Source: Propionibacteriaceae bacterium UBA4569
Lineage (GTDB): Bacteria > Actinomycetota > Actinomycetes > Propionibacteriales > Propionibacteriaceae
Length of the DNA: 7,245 nucleotides
Direction: 5' to 3'
NCBI GenBank assembly: GCA_002387005.1
Contig: DGKN01000133.1
Location: 1 to 7,245 of the forward strand
The notes under the pieces are model-generated. The model did no database searches. It was not told where the DNA came from and saw nothing but the letters and a program-made list of their open reading frames with translations. Made by a program: the position numbers and the translations under genes. Within the stretch, counting starts at the first letter, position 1; each line of letters opens with the position of its first letter. Shown here in pieces: positions 1 through 4,622 of this stretch.

Positions 1-270
1 CGATCCCGAAGGCCGTTGCAGCTTGGACGGGGCCGCCACGACCGTCCTGATGTCGTGCGACAGGAGTGTTCGGGCGAGGCCGTATCCGGTCGGGCCGGCC
101 TCGTAGATCGCCGCGGCCGGCCCGGGCAGGGTCTTGATCCAGCCGGTCACTTCGGCGGGGTCGGGGCAGAGTCGGGCCTTGAAGATCTCGCCGGTCTGGA
201 CGTCCATGGCATGCGCCACGACGCTGCGGGCATGCACGTCCAGGCCAACACTCGTACGCTCGGTAAACAA
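1..270 (-). CDS. IS110-family transposase, N-terminal part (runs off the left edge)
   Basis: This is the first 90 codons of an IS110-family (DEDD, RuvC-like) transposase, which in this family recombines DNA under the guidance of an element-encoded bridge RNA. The translation starts MFTERTSVGLDVHARSVV. It carries the first catalytic Asp at residue 11 (GLDVH) and the second acidic residue at Glu57 (IYEAGPTGYG), then the conserved stretch VVAAPSKLQRPSG. The spacing D11-E57 matches the family pattern. I chose the TTG at 270-268 because GGGAGG lies 6 bases upstream (277-282) and because the family begins a few residues before GLDVH. The other two catalytic Asp residues and the serine (Tnp20) domain would lie beyond position 1. 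The last codons read P-S-G-S, where family members usually continue P-S-G-D-R. This could be a one-base deletion near the edge or simple divergence. Family certain; intactness unknown. Confidence 0.88.
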   Translation of the reverse strand, partial: MFTERTSVGLDVHARSVVAHAMDVQTGEIFKARLCPDPAEVTGWIKTLPGPAAAIYEAGPTGYGLARTLLSHDIRTVVAAPSKLQRPSGS

Positions 271-440
271 CCGGGGCCTCCCACGTATGTCGGAAAGGCC
301 AGACAGGCCGCCCCTGTCCGGCAACCCACGAATCGTTGCGCGGCGAGGCCCCGGCCCACCAGAGCCTCACCCCAGATCGGGCTCACCCATACCGTCTAGG
401 GGCAGAGAAGAAGATGCGTGGCTGGGGGGCACCCCACCTC
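271..440 (-). ncRNA. Putative bridge RNA region in the IS110 left end
   Basis: This is non-coding DNA directly upstream of the IS110 transposase, on the same strand. In IS110-group elements this left-end leader encodes the bridge RNA that pairs with target and donor DNA. Two adjacent perfect dyads are visible. GACAGG (302-307) pairs with CCTGTC (313-318) around a 5-base loop. GCAAC (321-325) pairs with GTTGC (335-339) around a 9-base loop. The location and the hairpins fit a bridge RNA. I could not identify the donor and target loops or the outer element boundary, so the 440 limit is approximate. This is inference from family knowledge and not a recognised RNA family match. Confidence 0.35.
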
Positions 441-458
441 GCGCCAGGGCTCACCCAT
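379..458. repeat. Pair of perfect 12-bp direct repeats, 68 bp apart
   Basis: GGGCTCACCCAT occurs at 379-390 and again at 447-458. The identity stops exactly at the 12-mer edges. The pair lies between the IS110 transposase leader and the cmtR promoter, where the outer end of the IS110 element should fall. It could be a duplicated element end, a core shared by donor and target, or a regulator site repeated ahead of the cadmium operon. Confidence 0.5.
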
Positions 459-464
459 CAACAC

Positions 465-499
465 GTCAGCTGCTACTGTACTATTCAGCACATGCTGAC
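465..499 (+). promoter_or_regulatory. cmtR promoter with a dyad that is the likely CmtR operator
   Basis: Two overlapping -10-like hexamers (TANNNT) precede cmtR: TACTGT at 474-479 with an extended TGC in front, and TACTAT at 479-484. From either one, transcription would begin between about 486 and 492, leaving a leader of 0-6 bases. No Shine-Dalgarno sequence is visible, so the message is probably leaderless. A -35 element is not convincing. A nested dyad surrounds these hexamers: GTCAGC (465-470) and GCTGAC (494-499), with TGCT (471-474) and AGCA (487-490) inside and a 3-base offset on the right arm. Its position over the -10 and start codon is what autorepression by an ArsR-family dimer would need. 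The dyad and hexamers are seen; the operator role is inferred. Confidence 0.5.
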
Positions 500-842
500 C
501 ATTGCTTCGCGTCTTGACGCCCTGAACCGCATCGGACGGGCCCTGGCTGACCCCACCAGAGCGCGCATCCTGTTGAGCCTGCTGGATGCGCCCTCGTATC
601 CCGCCGAACTCGCCCAGAGTCTGGACCTGACCCGGTCGAACGTGTCGAACCATCTGGCCTGCCTGCGTGACTGCGGCATTGTCGTGGCCGAGATGCAGGG
701 GCGCAAGGTCCGCTACGACATCGCCGATCATCACCTGCGCGACGCTCTCACTTCGCTGGTCGAGGTGACACTGGCCGTGAACGACGCCGCACCCTGTCTC
801 GATCCGGCCTGCAGCGATAGCGCCTGCCAGGAGGTCCGCTGA
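492..842 (+). CDS. cmtR: CmtR-like ArsR/SmtB-family Cd(II)/Pb(II)-sensing repressor
   Basis: A 116-residue winged-helix repressor expected to bind the operon's promoter without metal and release it when Cd(II) or Pb(II) binds. The start MLTIASRLDALNRIGRALADPTR and the recognition helix LTRSNVSNHLACLRDCG (residues 46-62) closely resemble Mycobacterium tuberculosis CmtR (118 residues). The three Cys ligands of the CmtR sensing site are at the same numbers here: Cys57 and Cys61 in and after the DNA-reading helix, and Cys102 in the C-terminal tail. Two further tail cysteines, Cys107 and Cys112, could form an extra site, as proposed for Streptomyces CmtR. The ATG at 492 is preferred over the upstream in-frame start at 336 because the family begins there and a promoter lies immediately ahead. 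It overlaps the cadD start (TGATG), so the two are co-transcribed. The symbol rests on matching ligand positions; metal specificity is inferred. Confidence 0.92.
   Translation: MLTIASRLDALNRIGRALADPTRARILLSLLDAPSYPAELAQSLDLTRSNVSNHLACLRDCGIVVAEMQGRKVRYDIADHHLRDALTSLVEVTLAVNDAAPCLDPACSDSACQEVR
829..834 (+). promoter_or_regulatory. Strong ribosome binding site of cadD inside the cmtR 3' end
   Basis: A perfect AGGAGG lies 7 bases before the ATG at 842, within the last codons of cmtR. It fixes the cadD start and contrasts with cmtR, which has no such site. The transporter may therefore be translated more strongly than the repressor. Confidence 0.85.
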
Positions 843-1429
843 TGTTGGCCACCATGATCCAGGCCGTCGGCCTGTTCGTCGCGACCAACATCGACGACGT
901 CATCGTGTTGTCGCTGTTCTTCGCTCGTGGCGCTGGCCGCGCAGGAACCACGCGACGCATCGTCGTGGGTCAGTACCTGGGATTCCTGGGCATCCTTGGC
1001 GCGGCTCTCCTGACTACTTGGGGCGCGAGCCTGGCCCTGCCGGAATCCGCCATCCCCTACTTCGGTCTGATCCCCCTGCTCTTGGGGCTTCGCGCCGCAT
1101 GGGAGGCATGGCAGGGCGAGGACGATGACGAGCTCGATGACCGCAAGAAGGTCGCGCCGTTGACCGTCGCGGCTGTGACCTTCGCCAATGGCGGGGACAA
1201 CATCGGTGTCTACGTCCCCGTCTTCCTCAGTGTCAGTCCAGCCAGCATCCTGACCTACTGCGCAGTCTTCCTGCTGTTCGTCGCAGTCCTCGTGGCCATT
1301 GCGAAGTTCGTGGCCACCCGGCCGGGCATCGACGAGGCCCTCGAGAAGTCCGAACACATCCTGTTCCCACTCGTCCTGATCATCTTGGGCGTCGTGATCC
1401 TTGTCCAAGGAGGCGCTTTTGGCCTGTGA
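842..1429 (+). CDS. cadD: CadD-family cadmium resistance transporter
   Basis: A 195-residue inner-membrane protein of the CadD (Pfam Cad) family, a branch of the LysE transporter superfamily associated with cadmium resistance. About six membrane segments can be read, near residues 5-28, 39-65, 71-86, 106-129, 136-158 and 172-192. The hallmark polar motifs inside the membrane segments are TNIDD (15-19) in the first and NGGDNIGVYVP (116-126) in the fourth; their acidic and Asn residues are the likely metal path. A charged cytoplasmic loop, EDDDELDDRKK (93-103), separates the halves, giving the usual two-times-three helix arrangement. Length and both termini look complete for the family. It is the second gene of a two-gene operon with the Cd/Pb sensor. 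No terminator is obvious before the IS21 end that begins about 20 bases downstream. Zinc or other divalent cations remain possible substrates. Confidence 0.92.
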   Translation: MLATMIQAVGLFVATNIDDVIVLSLFFARGAGRAGTTRRIVVGQYLGFLGILGAALLTTWGASLALPESAIPYFGLIPLLLGLRAAWEAWQGEDDDELDDRKKVAPLTVAAVTFANGGDNIGVYVPVFLSVSPASILTYCAVFLLFVAVLVAIAKFVATRPGIDEALEKSEHILFPLVLIILGVVILVQGGAFGL

Positions 1430-1451
1430 TCTCAGTCGGACGGCGCCCGGA

Positions 1452-1504
1452 CCTGCTCAGTTTTCAGGCGTCGATTCCTGCTCACTTTTCGGCCGTCGTT
1501 GACA
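1452..1504. mobile_element. Isolated IS21-type element end with two terminal repeats
   Basis: Two 22-bp imperfect direct repeats lie 25 bp apart, at 1452-1473 and 1477-1498. Each begins CCTGCTCA, continues with TTTTC and ends GTCG; they differ at three positions. The block ends GTTGACA, with the terminal CA at 1503-1504. Repeated blocks of this kind next to a TG...CA tip are typical of IS21-family ends, where IstA binds. No istA or istB lies beside it: cadD ends at 1429 on one side and an orphan frame begins on the other. It is therefore a solo end left by deletion or recombination. The istB remnant at 5008-5463 may or may not come from the same element. Family assignment is by pattern only. 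Confidence 0.6.
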
Positions 1505-1774
1505 CATTCCACCGCCGGCGCAGCCATAGCCACGGTGGGAGCCCCCAAAGAGCACGGTTCCGAAGCGCAGGTCTTCAGCTCTGACGGGCGAATCCTTCGC
1601 CTGCACGAGGGCTATGACGGCTATGACGGGATCCTCGGTGTCGACTGCCTCCCCCTGGGCCGGGTCACCGAGCTGCTTCGTAGCGCCAAGAACCCCACTC
1701 CTACCGGTCTCGACGACGCGGCCCTCATGGCCTGGCACATCGAGAACAGCCGCTCCGCTGTAAGAACCATCTGA
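1505..1774 (+). pseudogene. Orphan open frame, probably the 3' remnant of an unrecognised gene
   Basis: An open frame runs from the edge of the IS21-type end to a TGA at 1772-1774, about 89 codons, ending ALMAWHIENSRSAVRTI. Its composition is protein-like, with segments such as DGRILRLHEGYDGYDGI and LPLGRVTELLRSAKNPTPTG. The only possible starts are a TTG at 1499, which lies inside the IS end and has no ribosome site, and much later codons. This suggests the 5' part was lost when the IS element inserted. A tandem 9-bp duplication (GGCTATGAC at 1610-1618 and 1619-1627) gives the repeated Gly-Tyr-Asp. I do not recognise the family and assign no function. It could still be a small intact gene expressed from the IS end. 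Confidence 0.4.
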
Positions 1775-1818
1775 TTTCGCGGGAAACGGTCGCGCCTTTC
1801 CGATCCTGGCATGAGTGC

Positions 1819-1837
1819 GATACCACATTGGTATCAT
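1819..1837 (+). promoter_or_regulatory. Antitoxin operator palindrome overlapping an extended -10 promoter
   Basis: GATACCA (1819-1825), CAT, then TGGTATC (1829-1835) is a perfect 7-bp inverted repeat with a 3-base spacer. Its right arm is part of TGG-TATCAT (1829-1837), an extended -10 element. Transcription from it would begin at about 1844, the A of an ATG, giving a leaderless message. Ribbon-helix-helix antitoxins bind such palindromes, so occupancy here would shut off the toxin-antitoxin operon. No good -35 is seen at normal spacing, as expected for an extended -10. The palindrome is certain; its binding partner is inferred. Confidence 0.7.
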
Positions 1838-1843
1838 GGAGTC

Positions 1844-2047
1844 ATGGCAATGACTCTGCGGTTGACCGAGGACGATGAGCGAGTTCTCGCACGTCTGGCA
1901 CAGGACGAGGGGATCAGCCGTCAGGAGGCCACGATCCGGGCGATTCACGAGGCGGCCGAGCGGCGGGGGCATGAGCGCAAGGTGTCGGGTTCGTCCCGTC
2001 GAGCTCGTGCGCGCTATGCCGACGTGCTGGAGCGACTCGGGCAGTGA
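1844..2047 (+). CDS. CopG-like ribbon-helix-helix antitoxin of a Doc toxin
   Basis: A 67-residue antitoxin and autoregulator. The N-terminal part, MTLRLTEDDERVLARLAQDEGISRQEATIRAIHEAAERR (residues 3-41), fits a CopG/Arc-type ribbon-helix-helix: a short strand (TLRL) that would insert into the DNA major groove, then two helices. The basic C-terminal tail (about 42-67) would be the part that wraps the toxin. I chose the ATG at 1844 because the extended -10 at 1829-1837 places the transcript start there. An ATG at 1850 has GGAG 8 bases upstream and is the alternative, two codons shorter. The further upstream ATG at 1811 is rejected because it would put the operator inside the gene. The stop overlaps the toxin's GTG start by 4 bases (GTGA), the usual coupling in such pairs. 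Confidence 0.82.
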   Translation: MAMTLRLTEDDERVLARLAQDEGISRQEATIRAIHEAAERRGHERKVSGSSRRARARYADVLERLGQ

Positions 2048-2406
2048 CCGAGTACCTCGACCTGGAGGACCTGCTCGCGCTGGTCGACGACCTGCAGGTT
2101 GGCCCATTGCGTGACTTGGGCCTGCTGGACTCGGCGGCCCATCGGCCGCGAACAAGCCTGTGGGGTCGTGAGGCGTACCCGAGTCTGGACGAGAAGGCTG
2201 CTGCACTGTTGGAATCGCTGGTCCGCAACCACGCTCTCGTGGATGGGAACAAGCGCCTCGGGTGGCTCGCCACCGTCGTCTTCCTCGACATCAATGGCGC
2301 CTGGGTGGAGGCGCCGGATGACGACGCCTACGACTTGGTCATCGCTGTGGCCAGTGGGCGCCTGAGCCTCCCCGAGAGTGCCGACGCGCGCGCCCGCTGG
2401 CACTAG
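2044..2406 (+). CDS. doc: Doc-family (Fic-fold) death-on-curing toxin
   Basis: A 120-residue toxin of the Doc branch of the Fic fold. Phage P1 Doc phosphorylates elongation factor EF-Tu and stops translation; its antitoxin blocks it. The family motif H-x-F-x-D-A/G-N-K-R is visible as HALVDGNKRLGW at residues 63-74: His63 is the catalytic base, Asp67 fits the metal ligand, and Asn69, Lys70 and Arg71 fit the phosphate-binding part. The usual Phe two residues after the His is Leu here. The early segment YLDLEDLLALVDDL and the length are normal for Doc. The GTG at 2044 overlaps the antitoxin stop, implying translational coupling. The C-terminus ends 26 bases from the convergent acetyltransferase gene. 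The gene looks complete; the EF-Tu target is inferred from the family. Confidence 0.9.
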   Translation: MTEYLDLEDLLALVDDLQVGPLRDLGLLDSAAHRPRTSLWGREAYPSLDEKAAALLESLVRNHALVDGNKRLGWLATVVFLDINGAWVEAPDDDAYDLVIAVASGRLSLPESADARARWH

Positions 2407-2432
2407 ACCGCCGCGGCAAGAGCGGGCGTCGA

Positions 2433-2936
2433 TCAGTGCTTGCGCAGCTCCATCTCGATGAAGTCGTAGGTGCTGCCGTTGGTGGCCTGCGTGTACGTCC
2501 GGATGGTGGCGAAGCCGGCTGCTTCGTAGACCTTTGTGGCCCGCTGGTTGAATGCCGCAACGCTCAGCGTGACCGGTGACTGCGTGAGCCCTTCGGTCTC
2601 CAAGAGGGCCAAGGCAGCCTGCAGGAAGCTGAGGCCACAGCCGCCTCCGGTCAGATCGGGGCGGAGGCCGAGGCTGATCTCGCAACGGTCGTCATCGCGT
2701 GTGTCTGCTGTGAAGAAGCCCACGAGGTCTTCGTGGTGGCGGACCTGCCAGAACCGGTCGGGCCATTGGGCGGGAGTGACGAACTCCTTGTAGTCCTCCA
2801 CGTCAGCCGTGGCGTCGTAGAAGTCATAGGGCGCGGGGTACTTCCAGTGGTCAGCGATCACCTGGGCTGCCTCGACGGTTATTGGGGTGAAGGTCAGGCG
2901 CTCGCGCCAGTCATTGCGGTCTGAAGTGTTCGCCAT
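2433..2936 (-). CDS. GNAT-family N-acetyltransferase, substrate unknown
   Basis: A 167-residue cytoplasmic acetyltransferase that would use acetyl-CoA. The core motif A is EISLGLRPDLTGGGCG (residues 86-101): a strand followed by the Arg-x-x-x-x-Gly-Gly-x-x-Gly type loop that holds the CoA pyrophosphate, then the helix LSFLQAALALLETEG. Motif B follows as VAAFNQRATKVYEAAGF (126-142), very typical of the family. The N-terminal HWKYPAPYDFYDA resembles a group of uncharacterised GNAT proteins in actinobacteria. The start at 2936 is preferred because homologous-looking sequence begins soon after and a promoter sits at the right distance. It has no Shine-Dalgarno site, so the message may be leaderless. 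The gene is convergent with doc and separated from the unknown pair by about 265 bases. The substrate cannot be read from the sequence. Confidence 0.85.
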   Translation of the reverse strand: MANTSDRNDWRERLTFTPITVEAAQVIADHWKYPAPYDFYDATADVEDYKEFVTPAQWPDRFWQVRHHEDLVGFFTADTRDDDRCEISLGLRPDLTGGGCGLSFLQAALALLETEGLTQSPVTLSVAAFNQRATKVYEAAGFATIRTYTQATNGSTYDFIEMELRKH

Positions 2937-2942
2937 GCGACG

Positions 2943-2971
2943 AGTTTCGCGGGTCGCCGGGGGCACGGCAA
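2943..2971 (-). promoter_or_regulatory. Candidate promoter of the GNAT gene (leaderless)
   Basis: On the minus strand, TTGCCG (2971-2966) is followed after exactly 17 bases by GAAACT (2948-2943), and the ATG at 2936 begins 6 bases later, where transcription should start. The -35 matches TTGACA at 4 of 6 positions. The -10 keeps the important A and T. This would explain the missing ribosome site. Similar weak matches occur by chance in any sequence. Confidence 0.35.
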
Positions 2972-3055
2972 CGCAAATCTCGGCGAACCGCAACGTCCGA
3001 CTTTCGGCGTGACAGCGCTCACACGCACCTGGGCGAAGGCGCGGATATTGAGGGT

Positions 3056-3084
3056 GGCAGAGCCGGGACTGCGCCCGCTCTGCC
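3056..3084 (-). terminator. GC-rich stem-loop downstream of the unknown gene pair
   Basis: GGCAGAGC (3056-3063) and GCTCTGCC (3077-3084) form a perfect 8-bp stem around a 13-base loop that can pair partly on its own. It lies about 120 bases past the stop of the minus-strand gene ending at 3202 and ahead of the GNAT gene, so it could end that transcript. No T-run follows on either strand, so termination is tentative. The rest of the 2937-3201 gap holds no convincing gene; a short palindrome CTCAT-C-ATGAG lies at 3116-3126. Confidence 0.4.
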
Positions 3085-3201
3085 CGCTGGCACCGTCGTC
3101 GGGGTCGCAGCATGGCTCATCATGAGATAGCTGGACTGCAGGGCCCGGTCAGCACCTCGTACAGTCGCGTTACCCACCGCGGCCAGCTTCACCAGCACTG
3201 G

Positions 3202-4206
3202 TTACGGGACGGTCACGTTCGCGCGTCCCTCGAGGCGCTCGAGCTTGAGCCACGCGACCTGCAGCTCGGAGCCGTTGGGCGGCAGTGCGGCTGCCAGCAT
3301 CGAGGCGACCAGCTCCGCTGGCGCCTTCAACGAACCGGGGTGGAGAGGCTGGCTGCTGACGGCGGCGACATGTCGCGTCAGGCTCAGGGCCGTGACCGCA
3401 GCATCCCAGGACCGCGACTCACCTCCACCAACGGGTACTTCACGGCTGGCGCGCATGAGCCTCGTGGTGGCAGCCATGAGGTCCGGGTCGACCCGCTCCC
3501 CCGGCGACATCAGCTTGGCCCACTGCCGGTGATGCTCACCCCACGCCCGCAAACTCTTGGCCAGCGCCGGCTTGATCGCGTCGCTGTAGTCCACGAGCGC
3601 TTCGCTGCTCCGGGTCGCCTGGGCTTGGGCGATGGCGTCCACCGCGACCAGCACCGAGCCCGCAGCGCGCGCCGTCACCAACTGCGTCATCACCGACGGC
3701 CTCTGAGCACAGCGATCCACAGCACGCGCCCACTCCATCACCGCCGTGCTGAACTCCCTGCCGATATCGGCACGATGCTTGCCCGGTGCGTGTCCGTGCA
3801 GGGCGGCATCCAGGCCCAGCTCGACCGCGCGTACCGCGCCCAGCACTTCACCGTTCCCCGCCTTGGCCGCGACCTTCGACGCGGCGTGAGCCGCCAGGTA
3901 CGCGACATGCACCAGCTCACGCTCCACACCATGCCCGGGCCTCATCTGCCCGATGGCATCGGCCACCGCCACCATCGCAGGCGCCGGTACCTCTGTCTTC
4001 CAGGAACGCGACTGCAGCACGTGGGTCAACGCCGACGCCGACACCTCCAGGATCGTCGCCGCCCCTGCCGCGTCCTGTCGGGTTCGCTGGCTTGCAGCGT
4101 CCACGACGTAGGCCAAGCCCATCACCGATGCCGCCAGGTCCCCGGGATCGTCGACGAGGAGATGCCGTGCCAGACGGTCTGCCTCCGACGGCCTCAGCCC
4201 AGGCAC
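3202..4206 (-). CDS. Unrecognised, mostly helical 334-residue protein
   Basis: I do not recognise this protein. From the GTG at 4206 it reads VPGLRPSEADRLARHLLVDD and ends GRANVTVP. It is rich in Ala, Leu, Val and charged residues in long helical stretches, has no signal peptide or membrane segment, and few cysteines. The N-terminal third has a possible small helical domain around AAGAATILEVSASALTHVLQSRSW, whose spacing faintly recalls a helix-turn-helix; I do not rely on it. No catalytic motif stands out. The GTG start is chosen because GGGGAGGA lies just upstream and the gene then overlaps the previous gene by 13 bases; an in-frame ATG at 4230 has no ribosome site. The coding strand is clear because the antisense frame is dominated by Arg, His and Gln. 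It is probably co-transcribed with, and translationally coupled to, the gene at 4194-4529. Confidence 0.7.
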   Translation of the reverse strand: MPGLRPSEADRLARHLLVDDPGDLAASVMGLAYVVDAASQRTRQDAAGAATILEVSASALTHVLQSRSWKTEVPAPAMVAVADAIGQMRPGHGVERELVHVAYLAAHAASKVAAKAGNGEVLGAVRAVELGLDAALHGHAPGKHRADIGREFSTAVMEWARAVDRCAQRPSVMTQLVTARAAGSVLVAVDAIAQAQATRSSEALVDYSDAIKPALAKSLRAWGEHHRQWAKLMSPGERVDPDLMAATTRLMRASREVPVGGGESRSWDAAVTALSLTRHVAAVSSQPLHPGSLKAPAELVASMLAAALPPNGSELQVAWLKLERLEGRANVTVP

Positions 4207-4529
4207 CAGTCCTCCCCGACCAGATCGCATACCAACACGACCACCGCACTCGTCCCAGCCGGATAGGCGCCAATCGCCACCCGACGCAGCTCCCGCTCAA
4301 CCTCCTCCAACACCGCGAGGACGCCCAGCTGTTCGACCTCCACCGGGACAGGAACCACGTCCGGCTCCAACAGCCCGGTGGCCAACCACAGCGCCTCGTT
4401 CACCGCCGTGTCGCGCTGGAATGCCCCCAGCTCCTCTAAGTCCCACGTCACCAACCGAGAACGCTCCGCCGCGGTCATCAACAACCCGACCGCGCGCTCC
4501 AGACTTTCCATGCCTTCACCCGTTGCCAT
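4194..4529 (-). CDS. Unrecognised 111-residue protein, first gene of the pair
   Basis: I do not recognise this protein. It begins MATGEGMESLERAVGLL and ends VLVCDLVGEDWCLG. It has acidic helices (SLERAVGLLMTAAERSR, VEQLGVLAVLEEVERELRR), then a hydrophobic strand-like segment near the C-terminus (TSAVVVLVCDLV). It lacks a signal peptide and any known motif. The ATG at 4529 is preferred, with GGAAGG a few bases ahead of the adjacent GTG-ATG; a GTG at 4553 in the same frame would add 8 residues. Its 3' end overlaps the start of the 334-residue gene, and the downstream ribosome site lies within its last codons, so the two are likely made together. Nothing in the sequence indicates the function. 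Confidence 0.6.
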   Translation of the reverse strand: MATGEGMESLERAVGLLMTAAERSRLVTWDLEELGAFQRDTAVNEALWLATGLLEPDVVPVPVEVEQLGVLAVLEEVERELRRVAIGAYPAGTSAVVVLVCDLVGEDWCLG

Positions 4530-4622
4530 CACACCCGCCTTCCGCCCGGCCACCGTGACCGCCGCTCACTGGCACAACCCACCAGGCGACCCCGGTGCTC
4601 GCGAAAGCCCGGTCCCCAGGCG

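Noticed and set aside
16..399. A 127-codon plus-strand open frame at the left edge
   Set aside because: It lies opposite the IS110 transposase start and its leader, and has no recognisable protein pattern.
336..491. Upstream in-frame start extending cmtR by 52 residues
   Set aside because: The extra residues do not resemble the family, the promoter and dyad lie at 465-499, and the CmtR ligand numbering fits exactly when the start is at 492.
731..1408. A 225-codon minus-strand open frame opposite cadD
   Set aside because: The Asp/Gln-rich translation is antisense to a clear membrane transporter with conserved motifs.
1457..2206. A 249-codon minus-strand open frame
   Set aside because: It crosses the IS21 end, the toxin-antitoxin operator and the antitoxin on the opposite strand, and shows no coherent protein pattern.
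2014..2685. A 223-codon minus-strand open frame
   Set aside because: It is antisense to doc and out of frame with the GNAT gene, and its Arg/Gln/His-rich translation has no domain.
3112..4266. A 384-codon plus-strand open frame
   Set aside because: Its translation is dominated by Arg, His, Gln and Gly with no domain signal, and it lies antisense to the balanced, ribosome-site-bearing minus gene at 3202-4206. It is a GC-skew shadow.
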